The notes beneath the pieces were generated by a model. It made no database searches. It had not been told where the DNA came from and saw only the letters and a program-made list of their open reading frames with translations. Both the position numbers and the translations under genes were made by a program. From assembly GCA_964442285.1 (NCBI GenBank), contig CAYTZH010000009.1, positions 1 through 64,000 on the forward strand: DNA of 64,000 bases, given 5' to 3'. Shown in pieces: positions 41,566 through 49,914 of this stretch (the first letter of the stretch is position 1; the number at the start of each line of letters is the position of its first letter). This DNA comes from CAYTZH01 sp964442285 (lineage in GTDB: Bacteria > Myxococcota_A > UBA9160 > JAFDET01).

Positions 41566-42535
41566 GGTCGATCGGCCAGCGCTCCACGACCCGCTCCCCC
41601 TCGACCAGGTGGAGCCACTCGTGCTTGGCGACCGTGGGGTCCACGTGGGCGGGCCAGACCCGGACCCGGTCGCCCGGACGCAGGGGCCCCTCGGGCACGA
41701 AGGTCACGTGCTCGTCGGAGCAGAAGAGCACCCGGGCGTCGTCGAGGGTCGGATTGCCGTGGTCCATCGCGAGCGACTTGATGCCGGCGTCGGCGACCGC
41801 CCACTTCGCGGACACCGAGATGACCCGCGACTCCACCCAGAGCGCGGGCCGGAACGGGAGGTCCGGGTAGCGGAAGCTCTGGTCCATCAGCAGGTAGGAG
41901 CCCGCCTGGATCTCGGTGGCCCAGCGGTTGACGGCGTAGGTGCAGGTGCCCCCGGCGGAGACGACGTCGCCACCCACGTCGCCGTGGGCCCGCAGCAGGA
42001 GCTGCATCGAGGCCTCGCACACCTCGGCTCGCTTGCCCGGGTCCTCGATGGGCATGGCGTGGCCCTCGTAGCCCATGACCCCGCGGACCTCGAGCCCTTG
42101 ACGCCGGCACGTGTCGGCCAGACGCCCCGCCTGCTCGGGCGCGCAGCCGCAGCGGGGCAGGCCCACGTTCACGTCGACGAGCACCTCGCGGACGCCGCCC
42201 GCAGCCGCGGCGAGGGCGGTCGCCTCGGAGTCCACCGCGACGGTCACCCGGGCGTCCAGGGCGCCCAGGCGCCGCGCGTCGAGCACCTCGTTGGCCAGCA
42301 ACAGGTCCTGCCCGAGGCCGGCGGCCGCCAGGCCCTCCATCTCTCGCAGCGTGGCGCACGTGAAGCTGCGGTGGCCGTGCGCGGCCTGCAGGCGCGCGAG
42401 GGCGGTGGACTTGTGGGCCTTCACGTGGGGACGCATTCGGGGGCCGGGGAGCGCCTCCGCCATGGTCCGAAGGTTGAAGGCGAGCGCCTCGGTGTCGGCG
42501 CAGAGGGCGGGGGTGACGAGCTCCGACAGCTGCAT
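41552..42535 (-). CDS. D-threonine aldolase / D-serine dehydratase-like PLP enzyme (alanine racemase fold)
   Basis: This is a 327-residue fold-type III PLP enzyme. RPHVKAHKS holds the predicted Schiff-base Lys39. The barrel shows ATLREMEGLAAAGLGQDLLLANE, VLVDVNVGLPRCGC and GTCTYAV. The C-terminal domain has WPAHVDPTVAKHEWLHLVEG, whose His-x-Asp matches the divalent-metal ligands of D-threonine aldolases rather than the His-x-Cys of eukaryotic-type D-serine dehydratases. It probably cleaves or dehydrates a beta-hydroxy-D-amino acid. The C-terminal Trp codon and stop lie in the tandem repeat beside the gap. It follows the P450 gene by 20 nt on the same strand. Confidence 0.88.
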   Translation of the reverse strand: MQLSELVTPALCADTEALAFNLRTMAEALPGPRMRPHVKAHKSTALARLQAAHGHRSFTCATLREMEGLAAAGLGQDLLLANEVLDARRLGALDARVTVAVDSEATALAAAAGGVREVLVDVNVGLPRCGCAPEQAGRLADTCRRQGLEVRGVMGYEGHAMPIEDPGKRAEVCEASMQLLLRAHGDVGGDVVSAGGTCTYAVNRWATEIQAGSYLLMDQSFRYPDLPFRPALWVESRVISVSAKWAVADAGIKSLAMDHGNPTLDDARVLFCSDEHVTFVPEGPLRPGDRVRVWPAHVDPTVAKHEWLHLVEGERVVERWPIDLRGW

Positions 42536-42555
42536 GGGTCTCCTCGTCCGGGCCC

Positions 42556-43776
42556 TCAGGTCGTGACGGCCACGGGCAGCGCCTCGAGCCCGTGGAGCAC
42601 GAAGCCGAGACGCCAGCGGAGCGCCTCGGGCGCCTCGAGCTCGAGGGACTCGAAGGCGTGGAGCAGCCCGGCAAAGGCCAGCTGTCCCTCGAGCCGCGCC
42701 AGGGGCGCCCCCAGGCAGAAGTGGATGCCGTGGCCGAAGGCCAGGTGGCTGTTGGGGCTGCGCCCGACGTCGAAGCGGTCCGGGTCGGGGAACTGGGCCG
42801 GGTCGCGATTGGCCGCCCCGAGGCAGGTGACCACCTCGATGCCCCGTCGCATGGACACGCCGAAGACCTCCATGTCCTCGAGGGGGACCCGCGAGGTGGC
42901 CTGCACGGGGCTGTCGTAGCGCAGGCACTCCTCCACCGCCGACGGGATCAGTCCCGGGTCCCGGCGCAGGCGCGCGAGCTGGTCGGGGTGCCGCAGCAGG
43001 GCCAGGGCGCCGTTGCCGATCAGGTTGGTGGTGGTCTCGTGGCCGGCGCCGAGGAGCAGCACCAGCGTCCCGAGGATCTCGTGCTCGGCCAGCGTGTCGT
43101 CCCGCTCCTGGGCCTGCACGAGCCGGCTCACGAGGTCGTCCCGGGGCGCATCGCGGCGACGCTTCACCACGTCGCCCACGTACTGCTGGAACTCGACCAG
43201 CGCCCGGATCGCCCCCTCCAGGTCGAGCTCGCGGACGCTGCCGTCGATCAGGTGGGCGGCCTGGTCGGACCAGCGCTTGAGCAGCAGGTGGTCCTCCGCG
43301 GGCACGCCCAGCAGCTCGGCGATGACCACGACCGGGAGGATCGCGGCGAAGTCCCCGATCAGGTCGATGCGGCCCGTGTCCGCGGCGGGCGCCAGCAGGT
43401 CGTTCACGATCCGCGCGATGCGGGGCCGCAGGGCGTCGACGGAGCGGGCGGTGAAGGCCTTGTTGACCAGGGTCCGCAGCCGCGTGTGATCCGGCGGATC
43501 CCGGAAGAGCATCATGCCCGCGTAGAACCGGGCCACCGGGTGCTCCGGGTCCGACATCAGGACCTCGGTGCCGGGAAGCCCGTCGCGGGCCATGCGGGCG
43601 GCGCTCATGCGCGGATCGCGGAGCACCTCGTGGCAGTCGGCGTAGCGGGTCAGGATCCAGCTCTCGAAGCCGTTGTCCCAGCGACGCAAGTGGACCGGAT
43701 CCTCGCGGCGGAGCGCCTCGTAGACGGGATAGGGGTGGGCCTGGAACGCGGGATCCTTGGTGTCGAACAGGGTCAC
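42556..43776 (-). CDS. Cytochrome P450
   Basis: This is a 406-residue soluble bacterial P450. The I-helix oxygen-binding motif is LLGAGHETTTN, the K-helix ExxR is in EECLRYDSP, and the haem loop is AFGHGIHFCLG with axial Cys354. No reductase or ferredoxin gene lies nearby. The substrate is unknown. It closely resembles in layout the second P450 at 45925-47124 but differs throughout. GTG 43776 follows GGAG, and a TATGCT hexamer lies upstream at 43827-43822 on the same strand. It probably shares a transcript with the D-threonine aldolase-like gene. Confidence 0.95.
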   Translation of the reverse strand: MTLFDTKDPAFQAHPYPVYEALRREDPVHLRRWDNGFESWILTRYADCHEVLRDPRMSAARMARDGLPGTEVLMSDPEHPVARFYAGMMLFRDPPDHTRLRTLVNKAFTARSVDALRPRIARIVNDLLAPAADTGRIDLIGDFAAILPVVVIAELLGVPAEDHLLLKRWSDQAAHLIDGSVRELDLEGAIRALVEFQQYVGDVVKRRRDAPRDDLVSRLVQAQERDDTLAEHEILGTLVLLLGAGHETTTNLIGNGALALLRHPDQLARLRRDPGLIPSAVEECLRYDSPVQATSRVPLEDMEVFGVSMRRGIEVVTCLGAANRDPAQFPDPDRFDVGRSPNSHLAFGHGIHFCLGAPLARLEGQLAFAGLLHAFESLELEAPEALRWRLGFVLHGLEALPVAVTT

Positions 43777-43945
43777 GACGGCTCCTTCCGGTGCCTCCCC
43801 CGCCGCCGGAGCGGTGCAAGCAGCATACCGTGTCGGGATGCGTTGGGAGCCGGTCTCCCGAGCCGTCGCGGGCCGGTGTCTCCGGGTGGCGGGGCCGGGG
43901 TGCAGCCATCTCCCGACAGTGCAGGCGCCGGCCTGCGGCCCGCGC

Positions 43946-44452
43946 TCAGGTCTGCTGCTCGGCCGGGGACGGCGGCGCGGGAACCTGGATCCGGTTCTCC
44001 ACCCGGAGCACGCCGGGAATCGACGCCGCCAGCTCCTGGGCCCGCGCGCGCACCTTCTCGTCGGGAACCGTCCCCGAGAGGGTGACGACGCCGCCGCTCA
44101 CGCCGGCGTCGATCGAGACGTCCCGGAGCTCCTCGAGCAGGGTCATCTGCACGGCCCGGAAGAGCACGTCGTCGCTGGCGGTGGCACGCACCCCGTCCTC
44201 GGCCTCGGCGACGTCGCGCTGGGCCTCGGCCACGGCGGCCTGGGACTCCTGATGGGCGACCCGCGCCTCCTCGAGGGCGGCGGCCGCGTCCTGCTCGTCG
44301 GCGCGCGCGGACTCGAGCGCGGCCCGCGCATCCGCCAGGCGCTCGGTGGCGTCCTCGAACTGCGCCTGGGGGTCGGCGCTGCAGGCCAGGACGGCGACGA
44401 GGCCGAGGGCCGCCAGGCCGCAGGCTGCGGTGCGGTGGATCGATCGGGTCAC
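43946..44452 (-). CDS. BON-domain lipoprotein with coiled-coil stalk
   Basis: This is a 168-residue lipoprotein. The signal ends LGLVAVLACSAD. An Ala/Glu-rich coiled coil (about residues 30-90, with repeats such as ALEEARVAHQESQAAVAEAQ) leads to a C-terminal BON domain (DDVLFRAVQMTLLEELRDVS, then GVVTLSGTVPDEKVRARAQELA), as in OsmY-type envelope proteins that bind membranes. The region just upstream carries two start sites, each with a strong AGGAGG at a 5-nt gap: GTG 44452 (used here, best signal peptide) and GTG 44476. It is the third of a row of minus-strand lipoproteins. Confidence 0.82.
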   Translation of the reverse strand: MTRSIHRTAACGLAALGLVAVLACSADPQAQFEDATERLADARAALESARADEQDAAAALEEARVAHQESQAAVAEAQRDVAEAEDGVRATASDDVLFRAVQMTLLEELRDVSIDAGVSGGVVTLSGTVPDEKVRARAQELAASIPGVLRVENRIQVPAPPSPAEQQT

Positions 44453-44509
44453 GGGGTCCTCCTTCGGGCGGATCACGGTGTCCTCCTGCGGGCGCGGGGG
44501 CGCAAGTGT

Positions 44510-45262
44510 TCAGGAGCCGAACACCTCCCGCAACAGCGCGGTCACCCGGGCGCCGGGGTCGGTGCGGATCCGCGTCTCCTCCTCGCCGAGCACCGTGAAG
44601 AGCCCGGCCAGGCTGCGCTCCGTCACGTAGGACGTCAGGTCCGGCGGCACGTCCTTGGCGAAGGGCAGCGCGGCGTAGCGACGCACGAGGTCCCCGTAGA
44701 GCCGCACCAGACCCACCTCGTTCACCTTCTCCGAGACGATCGGCTCGAAGCGAGCGCGGAGCGCATCGCGGGTGGTGCGGCGGAAGTAGTCGGTGATGGC
44801 GGTGTCGCCGCCCTCGAGCAGATTGCGGGCGTCGTCGATGCGGATGCCGCGGATGGCGTCCACGAAGACCGGAGCCGCCTCCCCGGCGGCCCGTTCCGCG
44901 GCCCGGTTCATGGACACCTCCAGCTCGTCCACGCGCGCGCCGAGCCCGAGGCTGCGCAGCCCGTCGGCCAGCGGCTCCACCGACTCCGGCAGCGGGATGC
45001 GGATGCGGGGATTCGCGAGGAAGCCGTCGGCCCGCGACGTGCGCTCCACGGCGTTCCCCGTGCTCACCTGGAGGGCCTCCTTGAGGCCCTCCACCAGGCG
45101 CGACTCCGAGCCCGCGCCCCCGGCCGTCTGGAGCAGGTCCTCCAGGCCGGCGAGGGAGCCCTCGGCGCAGGCGAGGCCGAGGAGCAGGCCCAGGACGAGG
45201 AGACCGGCGCGGGCCCGGAGGCCCGCGCCGATCCGACACGTTTCGTCCAGGCGGCCCCTCAG
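44510..45262 (-). CDS. DUF4197-family lipoprotein
   Basis: This is a protein of about 250 residues with a lipoprotein signal (LLVLGLLLGLACAEG) and a DUF4197 domain: GLKEALQVSTGNAVE, ADGFLANPRIRIPLPES, VDELEVSMNRAAERAAGEAAPVFVDAI, IDDARNLLEGGDTAITDYFRRTT. The family is periplasmic and of unknown function. The start is uncertain. The only canonical in-frame start is GTG 45301, which would give a long hydrophilic lead and a 43-nt overlap with the upstream gene. CTG 45262 overlaps the upstream TGA (CTGA) and gives a normal signal peptide. I use 45262 and give 45301 as the alternative. Confidence 0.82.
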   Translation of the reverse strand: MRGRLDETCRIGAGLRARAGLLVLGLLLGLACAEGSLAGLEDLLQTAGGAGSESRLVEGLKEALQVSTGNAVERTSRADGFLANPRIRIPLPESVEPLADGLRSLGLGARVDELEVSMNRAAERAAGEAAPVFVDAIRGIRIDDARNLLEGGDTAITDYFRRTTRDALRARFEPIVSEKVNEVGLVRLYGDLVRRYAALPFAKDVPPDLTSYVTERSLAGLFTVLGEEETRIRTDPGARVTALLREVFGS

Positions 45263-45762
45263 TTGCCGCAGGGGTTGGCCGCGCAGGGGTTGGCGGCACA
45301 CGGGTTGAGCCCGCCCATCGATCCCTTGAGATCGTCGACCGCCTTGGAAGCCTCCCCGACCGCCTCGTCGGCCGCAGCTGCCGCCTCGCCCGCCGCCTCT
45401 TCGGCCGCAGCCGCCGCCTCGGCGCTGCTCAGCTCGCTGCGGGCCTCGGCCAGGGCCTCCTGCACCTCGGTGTTGTCCGGATCGATCCCGGCCGCCTCGA
45501 GACAGACCGGCACCGCCGCGCCGAACTCGCCGTCGCCCACCAGGTCGAGACAGCGCCGCACCCGCGGATCCACTTCGGTGGTCGCCGCCATGTCGGGCTT
45601 CGCCCCCGATCCCGCGGCCTCGCTGTCACCGTACGAGGGCCCCGCGTCCGCCGCGTCTCCCGTCGACGTGCCGGAGTCGCCGCAGGCCATGGCGGCGATC
45701 GCCACCACGGCTACCAGCGCCGCGAGCCCGGGCCCGCGCAGCATCTGCAGACTTCGATTCAT
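45259..45762 (-). CDS. Lipoprotein with a NPCAANPC repeat tail
   Basis: This is a 167-residue predicted lipoprotein. The signal ends VAIAAMACGDSG. The mature part is an Asp/Ser/Ala-rich linker, a TPR-like helical pair (CLDLVGDGEFGAAVPVCLEAAGIDPDNTEVQEALAEAR), an Ala/Glu coiled coil, and a C-terminal tail NPCAANPCAANPCGN with three evenly spaced cysteines. Similar NPC repeats occur at the ends of some periplasmic proteins of unknown role; metal or haem binding, or a covalent link, are possibilities. ATG 45762 follows GGAGGGG. It is divergent from the second P450. Confidence 0.68.
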   Translation of the reverse strand: MNRSLQMLRGPGLAALVAVVAIAAMACGDSGTSTGDAADAGPSYGDSEAAGSGAKPDMAATTEVDPRVRRCLDLVGDGEFGAAVPVCLEAAGIDPDNTEVQEALAEARSELSSAEAAAAAEEAAGEAAAAADEAVGEASKAVDDLKGSMGGLNPCAANPCAANPCGN

Positions 45763-45892
45763 CCCCATCCCCTCCATTCTCACCCCGTCCGAATCCCGTC
45801 CACCGCGATTGTATGCCTCAATCCCGGCGTGTCTCCAGCCGGATCGACCCCTGGGCGACGCCCTCGCGGCCCGGGTCGGGCGGCCGACCCGC

Positions 45893-45898
45893 TATGCT
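45893..45898 (+). promoter_or_regulatory. Putative -10 element TATGCT before the second P450
   Basis: TATGCT within GCTATGCTCG lies 26 nt before ATG 45925, followed by a GGAGG ribosome site. This is a short-leader version of the TAnnnT series. Confidence 0.35.
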
Positions 45899-45924
45899 CG
45901 GGCGATCCCGGAGGCTCTGGCGCG

Positions 45925-47124
45925 ATGTCCGTCGTCCTGAATCCCCTCGACCCGGCCTTCCTGCGCGACCCCTACCCCACCTACGCGGCGCTCCGGGCCG
46001 AGGCCCCGATCCATCGCCATCCCGGGGGATTCTACGCGGTGAGCCGCTACGACGACGTGGTGCGGGTGCTTCGGGACCCGGAGACGTTCTCCTCGGCGGC
46101 GATGGGCGGGCCGGTGGCCGTCGACCCGGGCGGGCCGATCGCCTCGCCGACGGCGGGCTCGCTGATCGGACAGGATCCGCCCGTGCACACCGGGCAGCGC
46201 AACGTGGTGAGCCGTGCCTTCACCCCGCGGCGCATCGCCGCCCTCGAGCCGCGCATCCGCGCCCTGTGCGACGCGTACGTCGACCGCTTCGCGGACCGCG
46301 CGGAGCGCGGCCGGGTGGACCTGATGGCGGAGCTCGCCAATCCGCTGCCGGTGGCGGTGATCGCGGAGCTGCTCGGCCTCCCCGCCGAGCGCCTCGACGA
46401 CTTCAAGCGCTGGTCCACGGCCCTCATCATCGGCTCCACCCAGCTCGGGGCCATGCGGCGCCGCGCCGCCAACCAGGCGCTGATCCGCGAGTTCCAGCAG
46501 TTCATGGCCGAGACGGTGGCCCGGCGACGTCGCGCGCCGGGCGACGACCTGGTCTCGGTGCTGATCCACGCCGGCGAGGACGAGGACGTGCTCGAGCCCC
46601 AGCAGGTGGTGGCGTTCGCCGCGCTGCTGCTGGCGGCCGGCTCGGAGACGACCACGAACCTCATCGGCAACGCGGTCGTCGCCCTGCTGCGTCACCCGGA
46701 GGCGCTGGAGCGCGTGCGCGCCGATCCGGGCCGGGTGCCGGCGGTGCTGGAGGAGACCCTGCGCTGGGACTCGCCGGTGCAGATCCTGGCGCGCCTCTCC
46801 ACCCGCGACGCCGAGCTGCCCAGCGGGAAGATCCCCCGCGGCGTGTTCGTGATGCTGCTGCTGGCCTCGGCCAATCGCGACGACGCCCGCTTCCCCCGGG
46901 CCGAGCGCTTCGACCCCGACCGCGAGGCGCGTGGGCACCTGGCCTTCGGCCTGGGCAACCACTTCTGCCTGGGCGCCGCCCTGGCCCGCCTCGAGGGCCG
47001 CGTGGCCCTGGAGGCGATCCTGGCGCGACTGCCCGGCCTGGCGCTCGACACCGACCGGCTCGAGCCCCACGGCTCCTTCCTCGTGCGCGGCCCGGCGGCG
47101 CTCCCCGTGCGCTTCGACGCCTAG
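45925..47124 (+). CDS. Cytochrome P450
   Basis: This is a 399-residue bacterial P450. It has AAGSETTTN (I-helix), EETLRWDSPVQ (K-helix ExxR) and AFGLGNHFCLGAALARLEG with axial Cys348. An insertion around residues 55-70 (AAMGGPVAVDPGGPIASP) is less common. It is followed 6 nt later by the damaged LLM oxidoreductase, so the pair may once have been a linked oxidation unit. GGAGG precedes ATG 45925 at 10 nt. The substrate is unknown. It is a distant relative of the P450 at 42556-43776. Confidence 0.95.
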   Translation: MSVVLNPLDPAFLRDPYPTYAALRAEAPIHRHPGGFYAVSRYDDVVRVLRDPETFSSAAMGGPVAVDPGGPIASPTAGSLIGQDPPVHTGQRNVVSRAFTPRRIAALEPRIRALCDAYVDRFADRAERGRVDLMAELANPLPVAVIAELLGLPAERLDDFKRWSTALIIGSTQLGAMRRRAANQALIREFQQFMAETVARRRRAPGDDLVSVLIHAGEDEDVLEPQQVVAFAALLLAAGSETTTNLIGNAVVALLRHPEALERVRADPGRVPAVLEETLRWDSPVQILARLSTRDAELPSGKIPRGVFVMLLLASANRDDARFPRAERFDPDREARGHLAFGLGNHFCLGAALARLEGRVALEAILARLPGLALDTDRLEPHGSFLVRGPAALPVRFDA

Positions 47125-47130
47125 GCGCCG

Positions 47131-47668
47131 ATGCGCTTCGCGATCTCCCTCGCCTTCAGCGACCCGGCCCACTGGATCCCGCTGGCCCGCTGCGCCGACG
47201 CCTGCGGCTGGGACGCGGTCGTGGTGTCGGACCACGTGGTCCACCCGGAGCAGATCGCCTCGCCCTACCCTTACACCGAGGACGGACGCCCGCGCTGGGA
47301 GGCCTCCACGCCGTGGCCGGATCCGTGGGTGGCCATCGGCGCCATGGCGGCGGTGACCGAGCGGATCCGCTTCCTCACGGGCATCTACGTCTCGCAGCGA
47401 CGAGATGATCGACCTGCTGCGCGCCCTCGTGGGCCGGCTGCACGCCCACCGCGACGCCCTCGGCCGCGCGCAGGCGCCCTTCGAGGGGGTCGCCGCCTGC
47501 TCCGACGCCTTCGAGCCCGACGGCTACCGGCGCCTGGCCGACGCGGGCGTCACCTGCCTGCTCACCCAGCCCTGGCTGTTCTACGGCGCGCGCCCGGACG
47601 ACCTCGACCAGAAGCTCGACGGCGTGCGCCGCTTCGCCGACGACGTGTTCGGCGCGGTGCGGGGATGA
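47131..47668 (+). pseudogene. LLM-class flavin oxidoreductase, broken by internal deletions and a frameshift
   Basis: The first part reads MRFAISLAFSDPAHWIPLAR, WDAVVVSDHVVHPEQIASPY, ending VTERIRFLTGIYVS, and aligns with the start of the intact LLM protein at 2263-3135. The frame then shifts and continues DEMIDLLRALVGRLHAHRDA, then GYRRLADAGVTCLLTQPWLF and DQKLDGVRRFADDVFGAVRG. Compared with the intact paralogue, about 50 residues are missing between the two halves and about 70 more after LLRAL. The product would lack most of the flavin-binding barrel, so a pseudogene is the simplest reading. Misassembly is the alternative. It begins 6 nt after the P450 stop. Confidence 0.85.
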
Positions 47669-47690
47669 GCGCATTGCGAGCCGTCCGCCC

Positions 47691-48296
47691 ATGAACACGC
47701 CCACCCACCTCCTGCTCACGGCCGCCGCCTCGCGGGTGGTCTCGCGGACCACGCCGGTGGCGCGGGGCGCGGCGCTCTGGGGCTCGGTGGCGCCCGACCT
47801 GCCCCTGCTCCTCCTCTCCCTGGGCGGCCTCCTCTGGTACCGGCTCTACCTGGGCTGGCCCGTCGACTCGGTGCTGACGCGCCTCTACGACGAGCTCTTC
47901 TTCCGGGACCCGGGCTGGATCGTCGCCCACAACACGCTCCAGGCCCCCCTGGTGCTCGGGGCGGGCATCGCGCTCTGTCGGCTGCTGCGGGCGCGCGCGC
48001 CGCGTCTCACCCACTGGTGGACCTGGTTCCTGGCCGCCTGCCTGCTCCACAGCCTGGTGGACGTGGTGACCCACCACGACGACGGGCCGCTTCTGGCCTT
48101 CCCCTTCGACTGGGGCACGCGCTTCGCGAGCCCCGTCAGCTACTGGGACCCGCGCCACCACGGGGACGCGGTCTGGCGCTTCGAGCTGGCGCTGGACGCG
48201 GCCCTGCTGCTCTGGCTGCTGGCGCCCGCCCTCGCGCGCCGGCTTCGGGCGCGCCAGAATGCGGACCCCGGCGGCGGGGGAGAAGGGACGGGATGA
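47691..48296 (+). CDS. Membrane-bound metal-dependent hydrolase-like protein (YdjM/DUF457 type)
   Basis: This is a 201-residue protein with about four membrane helices. The sequence starts MNTPTHLLLTAAAS, has SVAPDLPLLLLSLGG with a conserved Asp, LVDVVTHHDDGPLLAFPF with His and Asp pairs, and a C-terminal helix FELALDAALLLWLLAPALA. The HxxLL..PD..H pattern is that of the YdjM/DUF457 metal-dependent hydrolases, whose substrate is unknown. ATG 47691 gives the family-typical N-terminus. The stop overlaps the next SDR start (ATGA). Confidence 0.8.
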   Translation: MNTPTHLLLTAAASRVVSRTTPVARGAALWGSVAPDLPLLLLSLGGLLWYRLYLGWPVDSVLTRLYDELFFRDPGWIVAHNTLQAPLVLGAGIALCRLLRARAPRLTHWWTWFLAACLLHSLVDVVTHHDDGPLLAFPFDWGTRFASPVSYWDPRHHGDAVWRFELALDAALLLWLLAPALARRLRARQNADPGGGGEGTG

Positions 48297-49057
48297 GCGG
48301 CGGACTCCTGGAGGGGAAGGTGGCCCTGGTGACCGGCGGCGCCTCCGGCATCGGCCGGGCCGCGGCCAAGGCCTTCGCCCGCGAGGGGGCCCGGGTGATG
48401 GTGGGCGACCGGGATCGGGAGGGCGCCGAGGCCACCGTGGCGGCCGTGGGCGAGGGCGGCGGCGAGGCCGCCTTCACGCCGACCGACGTGACTCGCGAAG
48501 CGGACGTCCGCGGACTGGTGGCGGCGACGGTCGAGGCCTTCGGCGGGCTCGACTGCGCCCTCAACAACGCCGGCGTCACGGGGCCCTTCGCGCCCATCCA
48601 CCAGCACACCCTGGACGCCTGGGAGGCGACGCTGCGGGTGAACCTCACCGGTGTCTTCCTGTGCCTCAAGCACGAGATCGCCTGGATGCTCGAGCACGGC
48701 GGCGGCGCCATCGTGAACACGTCCTCGGGCGCGGGGCTCGTGGGCACGCCCGCTCTCCCGGCCTACTGCGCCAGCAAGCACGCCATCCTGGGCCTCACGA
48801 AGACGGCGGCGGCGGAGAACGCCCGCACCGGGATCCGCGTCAACGCGGTGTGTCCCGGCAGCGTCGACACGCCCATGCTGCAGGGACACTTCTCCCTCGG
48901 ACCGGCGGTGGAGAAGGCGATCCGCGCCAGCCAGCCCGGGGGGCGGCTCGGCACCCCTGAGGAGATCGCCGAGGCCGTGGTCTGGCTCTGCTCCGACCGG
49001 GCGTCGTTCGTGAACGCCAGCTCCATGCTGGTCGACGGCGGCGCGGTGGGCCGATGA
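48293..49057 (+). CDS. SDR-family oxidoreductase
   Basis: This is a 254-residue classical SDR with TGGASGIG (14-21), VGDRD after beta-2 (Asp favours NAD), LNNAGVTGPF, NTSSGAGLVG with the catalytic Ser, PAYCASK with Tyr158 and Lys162, and the C-terminal MLVDGGAVGR. It is coupled by ATGA overlaps to the upstream membrane protein and the downstream thioesterase. The neighbours suggest a hydroxyacyl or alcohol substrate, but this is inference. Start ATG 48293. Confidence 0.92.
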   Translation: MSGGLLEGKVALVTGGASGIGRAAAKAFAREGARVMVGDRDREGAEATVAAVGEGGGEAAFTPTDVTREADVRGLVAATVEAFGGLDCALNNAGVTGPFAPIHQHTLDAWEATLRVNLTGVFLCLKHEIAWMLEHGGGAIVNTSSGAGLVGTPALPAYCASKHAILGLTKTAAAENARTGIRVNAVCPGSVDTPMLQGHFSLGPAVEKAIRASQPGGRLGTPEEIAEAVVWLCSDRASFVNASSMLVDGGAVGR

Positions 49058-49914
49058 GCGGCATGCCCCGACACCTGTTCGAGGTCGACGGCGAGCACCT
49101 GGTGCCGACCGACCTGGCCCGGGGGCCCTGGTACCCCGACACCCAGCACGGCAGCCCCATGCTCGGCCTGCTGGCCCGGGCCGTGGAGCGGGTGGAGGCG
49201 CCGCGCCCGATGCAGGTCACCCGGCTGACGGTCGACCTGATGCGGGCCGCGCCCATGGCCCCGGTCCGGACCGAGGCCCGCGTGGTGCGCGGGGGCAAGA
49301 GCAACGAGTTCCTCGATGCGGAGCTCTGGGCGGACGGGGAGCTCTGTGCCCGGGCCACGGCCCTGCGGACCCGGGTGACCGAGCTCGCGCTGCCCGACGA
49401 CCCGGCCCTGCTCGGCCACGAGGACCCGCCGGTGCTGCCCGACGGCGAGGGCGGCGGGGGCTGGTCGCAGGGTCCGACGCCCGAGGGCCGCGCCGCCCAC
49501 GAGGCCTTCGAGATGCGACCGGTGCCGCGCTTCGAGACCCCGACGGTCTGGTTCCGGCTCACGGTGCCGCTGGTGGCAAGCGAGGCGACTTCGCCGCTGA
49601 TTCGCGTCGCGGCCGTGTCGGACTTCACCTACGGCATCAGCGTCATGCGCCGGATCCGCCGCGACGCCGCGAGCTTCGAGCGCGCCCCGCTGGTCGCCAT
49701 CAACCCCGACACCACGCTGAACCTCCACCGCCCGCCCGAGGGCGAGTGGATCTGCCTCGACACGCGCACCCACGCCGACGCCGCCGGCGCCGCCACCGCC
49801 ATGGCCCGGCTCTTCGACGCCCGCGGCCCGGTCGGCTACGCCAGCCAGTCGCTGCTGGTGCGCAGCTCGGCCCTACCGAAGAGCTGGAAGAACTACCGTC
49901 GGAGGACGTCGTGA
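49054..49914 (+). CDS. Acyl-CoA thioesterase-like (double hotdog, TesB/thioesterase superfamily)
   Basis: This is a 286-residue protein with two hotdog-like halves: WYPDTQHGSPMLGLLARAVERV and VTRLTVDLMRAAPMAPV in the first, FRLTVPLVASEATSPLIRVAAVSDFTYGIS and NPDTTLNLHRPPEGEWICLDTRT in the second. This is the layout of acyl-CoA thioesterases and related CoA-ester hydrolases. The DFTYGIS segment replaces the DF-x-A-S of TesB. The ATG at 49054 overlaps the SDR stop and its stop overlaps the next start. The substrate is unknown, presumably a CoA ester. Confidence 0.82.
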   Translation: MSGMPRHLFEVDGEHLVPTDLARGPWYPDTQHGSPMLGLLARAVERVEAPRPMQVTRLTVDLMRAAPMAPVRTEARVVRGGKSNEFLDAELWADGELCARATALRTRVTELALPDDPALLGHEDPPVLPDGEGGGGWSQGPTPEGRAAHEAFEMRPVPRFETPTVWFRLTVPLVASEATSPLIRVAAVSDFTYGISVMRRIRRDAASFERAPLVAINPDTTLNLHRPPEGEWICLDTRTHADAAGAATAMARLFDARGPVGYASQSLLVRSSALPKSWKNYRRRTS

